64,000 nucleotides of DNA from Streptomyces chartreusis (GTDB lineage: Bacteria > Actinomycetota > Actinomycetes > Streptomycetales > Streptomycetaceae), in the NCBI RefSeq assembly GCF_008704715.1, contig NZ_CP023689.1, forward strand, positions 3,534,001 to 3,598,000. The letters are read 5' to 3'. Shown piece after piece: positions 54,794-62,675 of the stretch (its first letter is position 1; the number at the start of each line of letters is the position of its first letter). The notes below the pieces were generated by a model that saw nothing but the letters and a program-made list of their open reading frames with translations, ran no database searches and was not told the origin of the DNA. The position numbers and the translations under genes are program-made.

Positions 54794-55408
54794 TTACAGC
54801 CAGCCCTTCTCCCTCGCGATCCGGACCGCCTCCGCCCTGTTGCGGACCGCCAGTTTCTGGATCGCTGTGGACAGGTAGTTGCGGACCGTGCCCTGGGAGA
54901 GGTGCAGGGTCGCTGCGAGTTCGGCGTTGGTGGAGCCGTCCTCCGCTGCTCGCAGGACCTCTCGTTCGCGGTCCGTCAGGGGGTTGGCGCCCTCCGCGAG
55001 GGCCGCTGCCGCCAGGGTGGGGTCGATGACCCGCTCCCCCGCCAGCACCTTGCGTACCGCTTCGGCGAGTTGGGCCGCGGGAGCGTCCTTGACCAGGAAG
55101 GCGTCGGCACCCGACTCCATCGCGCTGCGCAGGTAGCCGGGGCGGCCGAAGGTCGTGAGGACGACCAGCTTCACGGACGGCAGCTCCTGGTGCAGGAGCG
55201 CCGCCGCCTCTATCCCCGTCGCGCCGGGCATCTCGATGTCCAGGAGCGCCACGTCCACGGCGTGCTCACGGGCCGCCGCCAGGACCTCGTCGCCGCGGGC
55301 CACCTGGACGACGACCTCGATGTCGTCCTCCAGGCCGAGCAGGGCGGCCAGGGCCTCGCGGACCATCGACTGGTCCTCGGCGAGGAGGACCTTGATCGTG
55401 GGGCTCAT
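54794..55408 (-). CDS. NarL/LuxR-family response regulator
   Basis: 204 residues. Receiver domain (IKVLLAEDQSMVREAL; phosphorylated Asp in LLDIEMPG; LVVLTTF; LVKDA) and C-terminal LuxR helix-turn-helix (LTDREREVLRAAEDGSTNAELAATLHLSQGTVRNYLS...). Partner of the kinase whose stop overlaps its start (ATGA). Likely binds the inverted repeat ATGACA-GA-TGTCAT 60 nt before the ABC ATPase gene of the same operon, controlling the exporter; DesR-type regulators behave like this. Confidence 0.93.
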   Translation of the reverse strand: MSPTIKVLLAEDQSMVREALAALLGLEDDIEVVVQVARGDEVLAAAREHAVDVALLDIEMPGATGIEAAALLHQELPSVKLVVLTTFGRPGYLRSAMESGADAFLVKDAPAAQLAEAVRKVLAGERVIDPTLAAAALAEGANPLTDREREVLRAAEDGSTNAELAATLHLSQGTVRNYLSTAIQKLAVRNRAEAVRIAREKGWL

Positions 55409-56571
55409 GTCGCGGATCCTACGTGCGCCGAAGCCGGCACCGGGACGCGGGCCGTGAGACGGAAGCCGTGCCGGGTGCCGCCCGCCTCCAGGGTGCCGCC
55501 TGCCTTGGTGAGGCGTTCCGTGAGGCCCGTCAGTCCGTGGCCGGGGCCGCCGCCCCCGTCGCCGGAGCCGTCGTCCTCGACGGAGAGTTCCAGGACGAGG
55601 CCGTCGAGGGTCTGGCGGCGCAGCAGCTCGACCGTGCAGCGCCGGGCGCCGCTGTGCCGTACGACGTTGGTGACCGCCTCGCGCAACGCCCAGGCCAGAG
55701 CCGTCTCGCTGTCCTCGGGGACGCCGGTGAGGTCGGGCTCCGCGGGGAGCTCGGCCGTCACCTCCGCGGCCGTCAGGGCGACGCTGGCGCCCGCCAGTTC
55801 GGCGGCCAGGCGGGGGCGGCGGTAGCCCGAGACGGCCTCGCGGACGTCGACCAGGGCCTGCCGGCTGACCTGTTCGATGTCGGCGACCTGCTGGGCCGCC
55901 TTGTCGGGCTGGCCCGGGAGCATGCGGCCCGCCAGCTCGCTCTTGATGGTGATCAGGGACAGGGAGTGGCCGAGCAGGTCGTGCAGGTCGCGGGCCAGGC
56001 GCAGGCGTTCCTCGTTGGCGGCCAGCTGGGCGACCGTGGCACGGGCCTCCCGCAACGCGACCGTGGTGCGGATGAGTTCGCGCACGCCGGTCATGGCGAA
56101 GCCGCCCAGCAGGGCCGGGATCAGCAGTCCGGCCAGGAACTCCTTGCCTCCCGGTGTCGCGAACGCGATCAGGGTCATCAGCGCGGACGCGCCCGGGATC
56201 GTCCAGCGGGCCATGCGCAGCGGCAGGGCCGCGCCGGACGCGATCGAGACGTACACGAACAGCACCAGCCACTCCCGGCCCAGAGTGAGGGCCAGGAGCG
56301 TGGACTGGGCGGCGAGGACGCCGAGCGAGGCGAGGACGACGCTGTTGCGTTCGCCGCGGCCGGTGCGGAACAGCAGCAGCATGTACCAGGTGACGAACGC
56401 CGCGAGGCCGATCCAGCCGAGGATCCGCACGCCCGTGCTGTGGCCGCCGTGCAGCAGGTCGGTGGCCGGTGCGCTCAGGTAGACCAGCCAGATGCCGGTC
56501 CACAGGAGCTTGACGAACCGTTGCTTGCGATTCTCCGGGCGCTGCCCGATGCCGACTCCCGTGCCGCTCAC
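55405..56571 (-). CDS. Sensor histidine kinase, DesK-like
   Basis: 388 residues. About five membrane segments in residues 20-165 (LLWTGIWLVYLSAPATD, RILGWIGLAAFVTWYMLLLF, LASLGVLAAQSTLLAL, EWLVLFVYVSIASGA, EFLAGLLIPALLGGF) without an extracellular sensor domain. The HisKA_3 motif is LRLARDLHDLLGHSLSLITIKSELA (phospho-His in DLHDLLGH), then HATPase with EAVTNVVRHSGA and DDGSGDGGGGPGHGLTGL. Senses membrane state or a small molecule within the bilayer and phosphorylates the adjacent regulator. GTG 56571 overlaps the permease stop (GTGA). Confidence 0.92.
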   Translation of the reverse strand: MSGTGVGIGQRPENRKQRFVKLLWTGIWLVYLSAPATDLLHGGHSTGVRILGWIGLAAFVTWYMLLLFRTGRGERNSVVLASLGVLAAQSTLLALTLGREWLVLFVYVSIASGAALPLRMARWTIPGASALMTLIAFATPGGKEFLAGLLIPALLGGFAMTGVRELIRTTVALREARATVAQLAANEERLRLARDLHDLLGHSLSLITIKSELAGRMLPGQPDKAAQQVADIEQVSRQALVDVREAVSGYRRPRLAAELAGASVALTAAEVTAELPAEPDLTGVPEDSETALAWALREAVTNVVRHSGARRCTVELLRRQTLDGLVLELSVEDDGSGDGGGGPGHGLTGLTERLTKAGGTLEAGGTRHGFRLTARVPVPASAHVGSAT

Positions 56572-57326
56572 GCCTTCAACGTGTCCTTCCGGTACAGCCA
56601 GGCCGCACCGCCCGTGAACAGGGCGAAGGAGACGACGAGGACGACGAGGTCCTTCGCGTGCGGCGCCCGGCTCTGTTCGATCGCCTGCCCGAGGGCAGCG
56701 TACGCGTGTGTGGGCACCCACTCGGCGATGTCCTGGAGCCAGCCCGGGAAGGACGTGGTCGGCATCCACAGGCCGCCGAGGATGGAGAGACCGAAGTAGG
56801 TGATCATCGTGATCGGGCGGACCGCGTCCCCGCTCGCGAGGTAACCGAGGGCGACGCCCAGCGCGGCGAAGACGAGGCTGCCGGCCCAGATCGCGCCGGT
56901 CAGGGCGAGCCACTGCCAGGCATCCAGGCGTACGTCCTTCACGGCCGCCGCGACGACGAAGACGACCACGATCGACGGCAGGCTGACCACGGCGGAGCCG
57001 GCCGTCTTCGCGAGGACGTAACCGTGCCCGGGCAGTGTCGTGAGCCGCAGCTGCCGTACCCAGCCGCCCTCCCGCTCCTTGGCGATGCGCTCGCTGTTGC
57101 CCATCAGGACGGCGGTGAGGGCGCCGAAGGACGCCATGGACACCATCATGTAGGTCGGCAGCGTCAGGCCCGTGCCGTCGATCTTCGTGGTGCTGTCGGC
57201 ACTGCCCGCGATGAGCAGGAACAGCAGCGACGGGTAGAGCACGGAGAAGAACAGGAACTTGCGGTTGCGCAGGGCGCGGGTGAGTTCGAGCTTGATCAGG
57301 CCCCGCGAAGCAAAAATACTCAGCAT
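56568..57326 (-). CDS. ABC-2 type exporter permease
   Basis: 252 residues, six membrane segments. LIKLELTRALRNRKFLFFSVLYPSLLFLLIAGS at the N-terminus, YMMVSMASFGALTAVLMGNS, ERIAKEREGGWVRQLRLTTLPGHGYVLAKT (the ABC-2 cytoplasmic coupling loop) and GGLWMPTTSFPGWLQDIAEWVPTHAYAAL. With the ATPase encoded upstream it forms an exporter for a lipid, peptide or drug. Overlaps the ATPase gene by 7 nt and the kinase gene by 4 nt. Confidence 0.92.
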   Translation of the reverse strand: MLSIFASRGLIKLELTRALRNRKFLFFSVLYPSLLFLLIAGSADSTTKIDGTGLTLPTYMMVSMASFGALTAVLMGNSERIAKEREGGWVRQLRLTTLPGHGYVLAKTAGSAVVSLPSIVVVFVVAAAVKDVRLDAWQWLALTGAIWAGSLVFAALGVALGYLASGDAVRPITMITYFGLSILGGLWMPTTSFPGWLQDIAEWVPTHAYAALGQAIEQSRAPHAKDLVVLVVSFALFTGGAAWLYRKDTLKA

Positions 57327-58252
57327 GAGGTGCGGGCCTCCTCGGCCTCCGTGATGGCGACGAACGCCTGCTCCAGGCCGAGCCCGGCGACTTCGAGGTT
57401 GCGGGGGTACAGGCCGAGGCCGTAGAGCGCGTGGACGGTGGCGTCGGCGTCGGCGGACTGGATGCGGACGGTGTGGCCTGACACGTCGAGGTACGTCAGG
57501 AAGGGCAGGGCCCGCAGCGCGCTCTCGTCGATGTCCGTGTCGTGCAGGTCGAAGGAGACGCGCCGCGCCCCCGCCTTCGCCTTGATCTCGGCCGCCGTGC
57601 CGTCCGCCAGCAGCCGTCCCCGGTGCAGGACGAGCACACGGTCGGCTATGGCGTCGGCCTCCTCCAGGTAGTGCGTGGCGAACAGGACGGTCCGGCCCTG
57701 GTCGGCCTGCTCGCGCATGGTGGCCCAGAAGGCGTGGCGGGTGGTGACGTCCATGCCGGTCGTCGGCTCGTCCAGGACGATCAGGTCGCTGTCGCCGGCG
57801 GTCGCCAGGGCGAAGCGCACGCGCTGGGCCTGGCCGCCGGAGAGCTTGTCGACCTTGCGGTCGGCGATCTTCGAGACACCCGCGCGGGCCAGCACGTCGG
57901 AGACCTTGTACGGCCTCGGGTGCAGATCGCAGGCGAGCCGCACCAGTTCGGCGACGGTGACCTCGTCCATCAGCCCGCCGCTCTGGAGCATGGCGCCCAC
58001 CCGCCCGGCGACGATGGCCTCGCGCGGGCCGGTGCCGAAGATCCGCACCGTGCCGCTGTCGGGCTGCCTGAGGCCGAGCAGCAGGTCGAGCGTGGTCGAC
58101 TTGCCGGCCCCGTTCGGGCCCAGCAGGGCCACGGTCTCCCCCGGGTGCAGCGCGAGCGTCAGCCCGTCGACGGCCCGGACGCTCCCGTAGCTCTTGCTCA
58201 CCCGGTCGAATCCGACCACCTCAGTCGTCGTGTTCAACGCTGTCGTTGTCAT
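57320..58252 (-). CDS. ABC-2 type exporter ATPase (CcmA/DrrA-like)
   Basis: 310 residues. Walker A GPNGAGKST, Q-loop LQSGGL, signature LSGGQAQRV, Walker B LIVLDEPTTGMD, H-loop ATHYLEEAD. The C-terminal ~90 residues (DIDESALRALPFLTYLDVSG...) are the substrate-dependent DrrA-type extension. First gene of the operon ATPase-permease-kinase-regulator (58252 to 54794). Such gene sets in Firmicutes and actinobacteria are lipid- or antibiotic-responsive exporters with their own two-component system. Confidence 0.94.
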   Translation of the reverse strand: MTTTALNTTTEVVGFDRVSKSYGSVRAVDGLTLALHPGETVALLGPNGAGKSTTLDLLLGLRQPDSGTVRIFGTGPREAIVAGRVGAMLQSGGLMDEVTVAELVRLACDLHPRPYKVSDVLARAGVSKIADRKVDKLSGGQAQRVRFALATAGDSDLIVLDEPTTGMDVTTRHAFWATMREQADQGRTVLFATHYLEEADAIADRVLVLHRGRLLADGTAAEIKAKAGARRVSFDLHDTDIDESALRALPFLTYLDVSGHTVRIQSADADATVHALYGLGLYPRNLEVAGLGLEQAFVAITEAEEARTSC

Positions 58253-58312
58253 GTGCCCAAGACTGGCCGCAGGGGCGCCCGGCCCGGCAGTGTCGGCGAT
58301 CCTGACTGCCGG

Positions 58313-58326
58313 ATGACAGATGTCAT
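58313..58326 (-). promoter_or_regulatory. Inverted repeat, probable response-regulator operator
   Basis: ATGACA-GA-TGTCAT is a perfect 6-bp inverted repeat 60 nt before the ABC ATPase start, in the position expected for an activator site of the adjacent NarL/LuxR-type regulator. It is 3 bp from the hairpin that ends the previous transcript. Confidence 0.55.
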
Positions 58327-58329
58327 ACG

Positions 58330-58367
58330 ACGAGGGGGCACCCGGCGTGTGCCGGGTGCCCCCTCGT
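58330..58367 (-). terminator. Strong hairpin terminator
   Basis: A perfect 17-bp stem (ACGAGGGGGCACCCGGC and complement) with a GTGT loop, 13 nt after the stop of the collagen-like membrane protein gene. Confidence 0.9.
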
Positions 58368-58380
58368 CCGAACGGCTGCG

Positions 58381-60849
58381 CTAGCTCGGGTCGGTGTCGA
58401 TGGTGACGGTGCGCTCCGCGGCCGTCTTGCCGCGCAGCGCCTTGCGCAGGGCGGAGGCGACATCCTGCGGAAGGACGTCGCGCTTGCCGCTCGCGCCGTT
58501 GATCTGCACGCCGTCGAAGGTGGCGCCGTAGGCCGCCTGGAGCGCCTTGAGGTCGTAGGTGTCCACGAGCTTGCCGTTGACCGCCTTGACGCCGAGGATC
58601 TTCGGCAGCGACAGGGAGCCGAACGGGATGCTGTGTGCGGCGTCCGTCTGGACCGTGACCTTTTCGGCCATCGCCGGCTCGGCGAACTCCTTCATGAACC
58701 GGTCGACCTCGGCCTTGGTGACCGTCGGCTGCTTGGCGGTGGTCGCCACCTTCACCGGGGCGGACGCGCCGGTCTCCACCTGGGTGCGGTACGCCTCCTC
58801 GACCGCCGTGGTCGACCCGGCGACGTCGATGCCCTGGCCGGCCTTGCCGTACACGGCGACCGCCTTGCCGGTCTTGAAGGAGACCGAGCCCTCGGTCACC
58901 GAGCCGGAGCCGCCGGAGGCGTCCTCCAGGGCGGCGTGCAGCTTCTCCTCGTCGGTCGGCATGACCGGGTCGACGACCCGCTGGTTGCCGAAGAGGGAGC
59001 CGATCACGGAGATCGGGTTGTAGTCGCTGCTCGCGGCCGTGCTGACCGTCTGCTGCATGTCGAACTGGAGCCCCGCCTGGTCCGGCTGCAGGGCCACGGT
59101 CCTGCCGCCCACGGACAGCTTCAGCGGCTTGTTGACCCGCTCGTCGAAGGCGTCGTTGAGCTTGCGGACCGCGTCGTCGCGGGTGCCGCCGCCGATGTCG
59201 ACACCGAGCACGGTGGTGCCCTTGGGCACGTCGGTGTGGTTCATCAGCAAGCCCGCGCCGTACAGGCCGCCCGCGAGGACGACCACGCCGCCGACGATCA
59301 GGGCCCGCTTGTTGCGGCCCTTCTTCTTCGGCGCGCGGGAGGACGAGGAGCTCGACGAGGACGGCTCGGGGAGCTTCGGGGGCGTGTGCGGCCCGGACGA
59401 CGTGTCCGTGCCGCCCGGCCCGAAGGGGCCGCCGCTCTGGGCGCCGCCGGGCACGATCGGGATGCCGCTGGTGACGGTGTGGCCGGAGACGTTGTCGGCG
59501 ACGCCGTAGTTCGGGCCGCCGGGCTCGGGGGCCGGCTTCTGCGGCGTGAGGATCGCGGTGTCGTCGCTCATACCGGCGCCGGGGCCGTGGCCCGGGGCGT
59601 TGAAGGCGGCGCCGGGACCGTTCGGGCCGGGTCCGTTCGGGCCGGGTCCGTTCGGGCCGGGTCCGTTCGGGCCGGGGGCGCCGGGGCCTGCGGGGCCTGC
59701 CGGGCCGACGTTGATGCCGGGGATGCCGGCACCGCCCGGAGCGCCGGGACCGCCCGGTCCCACCGGACCGCGACTGCCCGGGCCGCGGCCGCCGGGTCCG
59801 CTGCGGCCGCCCGGTCCGCCGCCCGCGACCGGCGGCACCGCCGGTCCGTCGCCAGTGACGGGGCCGGACGTGGGGCCGGCGGGACCCTGCGGGCCGCCTC
59901 GGCCGCCACGGCCGTTCGGGCCGTTGAAGTCGCTGGAGCCACCGAAGTCGCCCGGGGCGTTGAAGTCGGCGGCCGGGTCGAAGCCGGCCGGGCCGCCCTG
60001 GGCGGCGTAGCCGCCGGGGCCGTTGGGGCCGCTCTGCGCGCCCTGGCCGCCGAAGCCGTTCTGGCCGTTCTGCCCGTTCTGGGCGTCGGTTCCGTTCTCC
60101 GCGAAGTACGGCAGGTCGTCGCGGCGCGCCTCGCCGCCGGGGCGGGCGCCGTTGCCGTTGCCCAGCGGGCCCGCCGCCAGTGCCTCGGTGACGTCGAAGG
60201 AGCCGGTGCCGCCGCCGTGGCCGGGAGCCACGGGTCCGCCGGTCGCCCCGGGGAGCCCCGCGCCGCCGGGACGGGAGCCGCCGTCCGGCCGTGCGCCGTT
60301 CCCGCTGCCGGGTCGGGGGCCGCCGGGCGCGTTCATCGAGCCGACGACACCGCCGGGCCGCCCGGGACCGGTGGCCGGACCGGCACCGGCGGGACCGCCC
60401 GCACCGGGGCCCGAACCGCCGGGCAGACCTGCGCCGTTGGTGGCCGGGCCGCCCTGACCGCCCTTGCCGCCGGAGGACTTGCGCGGTGCGAACCAGTCGC
60501 TCGTCTTCTCCCCCGCCGGTGGAGCGGGGTCGGCCGGCGGCTCGACGCCACCCGTGGCGGCCGCCGGCGGCGGCGCCTGGGTCTCGGCGGTTTCGCCCGG
60601 ATTCCCGGCTTCTGGGACGGGCTTTCGGACGACGACCGGCGGAATGGGCCGCGATCCGGGGATGTTGATCCGGATCCGGGTCGTCAGCGTCGTCTCGGTC
60701 TTGCGTTCCTCCGGCTTCGCGGCCGAACGGCCCTCGTCCGCAGCGCTGTCGGAAACCATGGGGATCCCGTACGGCGGCGTGCCCGAGGGGTACGCGGCAC
60801 CCCCGCGCCCGTTGGGCCCGGAGGACGGACTGTCAGTTTCACGACTCAA
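58381..60849 (-). CDS. Membrane protein with long Gly/Pro/Asn collagen-like cytoplasmic region and peptidoglycan-binding repeats
   Basis: 822 residues. Residues ~1-110 are Pro/Glu-rich; ~110-500 are Gly/Pro/Asn/Ala-rich with collagen-like runs (four near-identical GPNGP units encoded by a 15-nt repeat, about 59628-59690). After a Ser run (EPSSSSSSSSRAPKKKGR) comes one membrane helix (ALIVGGVVVLAGGLYGAGLL, about 535-555). The outer C-terminal ~260 residues hold two copies of a PG_binding_4-type domain, as found before VanW/L,D-transpeptidase domains (VPKGTTVLGVDIGGGTRDDAVRKLNDAFDERVNKPLKL; VTVQTDAAHSIPFGSLSLPKILG). No VanW or transpeptidase domain follows, so it is probably a wall-binding membrane protein. 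Upstream of mshB by 160 bp, no coupling. Confidence 0.85.
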   Translation of the reverse strand: MSRETDSPSSGPNGRGGAAYPSGTPPYGIPMVSDSAADEGRSAAKPEERKTETTLTTRIRINIPGSRPIPPVVVRKPVPEAGNPGETAETQAPPPAAATGGVEPPADPAPPAGEKTSDWFAPRKSSGGKGGQGGPATNGAGLPGGSGPGAGGPAGAGPATGPGRPGGVVGSMNAPGGPRPGSGNGARPDGGSRPGGAGLPGATGGPVAPGHGGGTGSFDVTEALAAGPLGNGNGARPGGEARRDDLPYFAENGTDAQNGQNGQNGFGGQGAQSGPNGPGGYAAQGGPAGFDPAADFNAPGDFGGSSDFNGPNGRGGRGGPQGPAGPTSGPVTGDGPAVPPVAGGGPGGRSGPGGRGPGSRGPVGPGGPGAPGGAGIPGINVGPAGPAGPGAPGPNGPGPNGPGPNGPGPNGPGAAFNAPGHGPGAGMSDDTAILTPQKPAPEPGGPNYGVADNVSGHTVTSGIPIVPGGAQSGGPFGPGGTDTSSGPHTPPKLPEPSSSSSSSSRAPKKKGRNKRALIVGGVVVLAGGLYGAGLLMNHTDVPKGTTVLGVDIGGGTRDDAVRKLNDAFDERVNKPLKLSVGGRTVALQPDQAGLQFDMQQTVSTAASSDYNPISVIGSLFGNQRVVDPVMPTDEEKLHAALEDASGGSGSVTEGSVSFKTGKAVAVYGKAGQGIDVAGSTTAVEEAYRTQVETGASAPVKVATTAKQPTVTKAEVDRFMKEFAEPAMAEKVTVQTDAAHSIPFGSLSLPKILGVKAVNGKLVDTYDLKALQAAYGATFDGVQINGASGKRDVLPQDVASALRKALRGKTAAERTVTIDTDPS

Positions 60850-61009
60850 GGCAGGTTCTCCCGGTTGGCTCCACCGCCCGTTTCGACCTCATTGCTGCGG
60901 TCGGCTCGGCGGCGCGCACCACCATACTGGCCACCCCTGGCGCGTATCCCACGACCGCCTGGGAAACCCACACGGGACTCGCACGAGTACGTCGTGGAGA
61001 AGTGGTACG

Positions 61010-61417
61010 TCAATTGCCAAGTCGGACGCCGTCGCCACCCGGTTGCCGTACGGGAGCGAGGGTGGCGCAGATCACAGCAATGGCCATGCCGCCGAGCAGG
61101 AAGAGATAGGAGGAGACTCCTGTTCCGAACAGGAAGTCGCCCTCCGGACGGCTGGCGGTCAGCAGGATGACGGAGATCATCCAGCCGCCGGCCGGCGCGA
61201 CGGCCCCGGCGCGGCTGCCCATCGCCCGGCCGGCGCCCAGCAGCAGTCCGGCCTCGCCGGCGATGGCGAGCAGCAGACCGCCCGGGAACCACGCGGGCTG
61301 CACCAGGGCGCCGGCCACGCCGACCACCCCGCCGAGCACGAAGAGGGCGACATAGGCGAGGACCCGCAGGGCGGAGGGCCGCTTCAGCTTGATCGGCTGG
61401 GCGAGCATCGAGCTCAT
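61010..61417 (-). CDS. Small integral membrane protein (DUF6113-like)
   Basis: 135 residues with four hydrophobic segments ([81 protein letters not shown]). ATG 61417 overlaps the mshB stop (ATGA), so it is made with MshB. A membrane protein follows mshB in mycobacteria too (Rv1171). I believe it belongs to the actinobacterial family DUF6113; function unknown. Confidence 0.85.
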   Translation of the reverse strand: MSSMLAQPIKLKRPSALRVLAYVALFVLGGVVGVAGALVQPAWFPGGLLLAIAGEAGLLLGAGRAMGSRAGAVAPAGGWMISVILLTASRPEGDFLFGTGVSSYLFLLGGMAIAVICATLAPVRQPGGDGVRLGN

Positions 61418-62277
61418 GACGCCTCCGGGGCGGTGAGACCGGCGAACAGGTCGGACTCGGGCCGCGACCCCGGCTCGCCGCGCACCAACTCGTAGTACTC
61501 GGTGGTGAACAGCGGCTGCGCGAGTTCGTTGGACAGCACGAAGTACGGCTCGGCCACCTCGATCTGGGTGGCGTGCGCGCGCATCGCGGCGGCCTTGGCC
61601 GCGGCGTGGGCGGTGCCGTCGATCACGGTGGTGATCCGGTCGTCGGCGACGACTCCCGGTACGTCGGCGACGGTGGCGGCCTTGCCGAAGGGCAGACCGG
61701 GCAGATCCGCCTGAAGCCGGGCGAACGCCTCGTCGGCGGCGGTGCGCGGGACCCGGTTCCAGTAGACCTTGGGGATCTCCCACCCGGTGTCCACGGCCAG
61801 CTCGGCCGCGCGCATGGCGATGCGGTGGGTCTGGATGTGGTCGGGGTGTCCGTAGCCGCCGTCGGGGTCGTAGGTGACCAGGACCTGGGGGCGTACCTCC
61901 AGGATGACCTCGACCAGCTCGCGGGCGGCCGTGTCGACGTCCGCCTGCCACAGGCTCGCGGGGTCGTCGTTGTCGGCGATGCCCATCATCCCGGAGTCCT
62001 CGTAACGGCCCCTGCCGCCGAGGAGACGGAAGTCCTCGACGCCGAGTTCGCGCATCGCCGCGGTGAGCTCGCCGAGGCGGTGTTCGCCCAGCTCGGTACC
62101 GGTGAGGTGCCGGAGCTCCGGGGGAATGACCTCGCCGTGCTCACCGAGGGTGCAGGTCACCAGGGTGACCCTGACACCCTCGGCCGCGTACCTGGCCATG
62201 GTCGCGCCGTTGTTGATCGACTCGTCGTCCGGGTGCGCGTGCACCAGGAGAAGACGCCGGTCGGGGAGTTCCGTCAT
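61414..62277 (-). CDS. mshB: MshB: N-acetyl-1-D-myo-inositol-2-amino-2-deoxy-alpha-D-glucopyranoside deacetylase
   Basis: 287 residues. Zinc-binding LmbE/MshB pattern: [25 protein letters not shown] (AHPDDE with catalytic Asp), [23 protein letters not shown] and [11 protein letters not shown] (HPDH). Deacetylates GlcNAc-inositol in mycothiol synthesis, the actinobacterial thiol buffer. ATG 62277 has no ribosome site; TAGGGT (62290-62285) ends 7 nt upstream, consistent with leaderless translation. Coupled to the small membrane protein gene downstream. Confidence 0.95.
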   Translation of the reverse strand: MTELPDRRLLLVHAHPDDESINNGATMARYAAEGVRVTLVTCTLGEHGEVIPPELRHLTGTELGEHRLGELTAAMRELGVEDFRLLGGRGRYEDSGMMGIADNDDPASLWQADVDTAARELVEVILEVRPQVLVTYDPDGGYGHPDHIQTHRIAMRAAELAVDTGWEIPKVYWNRVPRTAADEAFARLQADLPGLPFGKAATVADVPGVVADDRITTVIDGTAHAAAKAAAMRAHATQIEVAEPYFVLSNELAQPLFTTEYYELVRGEPGSRPESDLFAGLTAPEAS

Positions 62278-62307
62278 GGCCCCCACCCTACGAGGCGGCC
62301 GGTTCAC

Positions 62308-62502
62308 TCAGAACTTGATGCTTCCGATCATGCCCGCGATGTTCGTCGTCAGCTCACTGATGGTCGGAGCGACGGTCGAGGACGCCAGGTAGAAGCCCAG
62401 CAGCATGCACACCACCGCATGTCCGGCCTTCAGTCCTGATTTCTTGATCAGAAGGAAGACGATGATCGCCAGCAGCACCACCGCCGAAATCGAGAGTGCC
62501 AC
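62308..62502 (-). CDS. Small membrane protein (64 residues)
   Basis: GTG 62502 with GGAGGTGA 5 nt upstream. ISAVVLLAIIVFLLIKK is one N-terminal membrane helix, then AGHAVVCMLLGFYLASS a second, then a tail (TISELTTNIAGMIGSIKF). Short membrane proteins of this type are conserved in Streptomyces; function unknown. It lies 30 bp before the mshB start. Confidence 0.8.
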   Translation of the reverse strand: MALSISAVVLLAIIVFLLIKKSGLKAGHAVVCMLLGFYLASSTVAPTISELTTNIAGMIGSIKF

Positions 62503-62675
62503 GGCGGCTCACCTCCAAGAATCCCAAGCGGGGGTCGGACTATGGGGGCAGATAAATCCATCAAGCAGCCAGCAGGTTCATACCCACTATGCGGTTGTGA
62601 TCATAACTATCCGTACGTGCGCATCGATCGGCGCACAGCCGCACAAGGGGGCGCACTGGCCAATATGGTCGGGGC

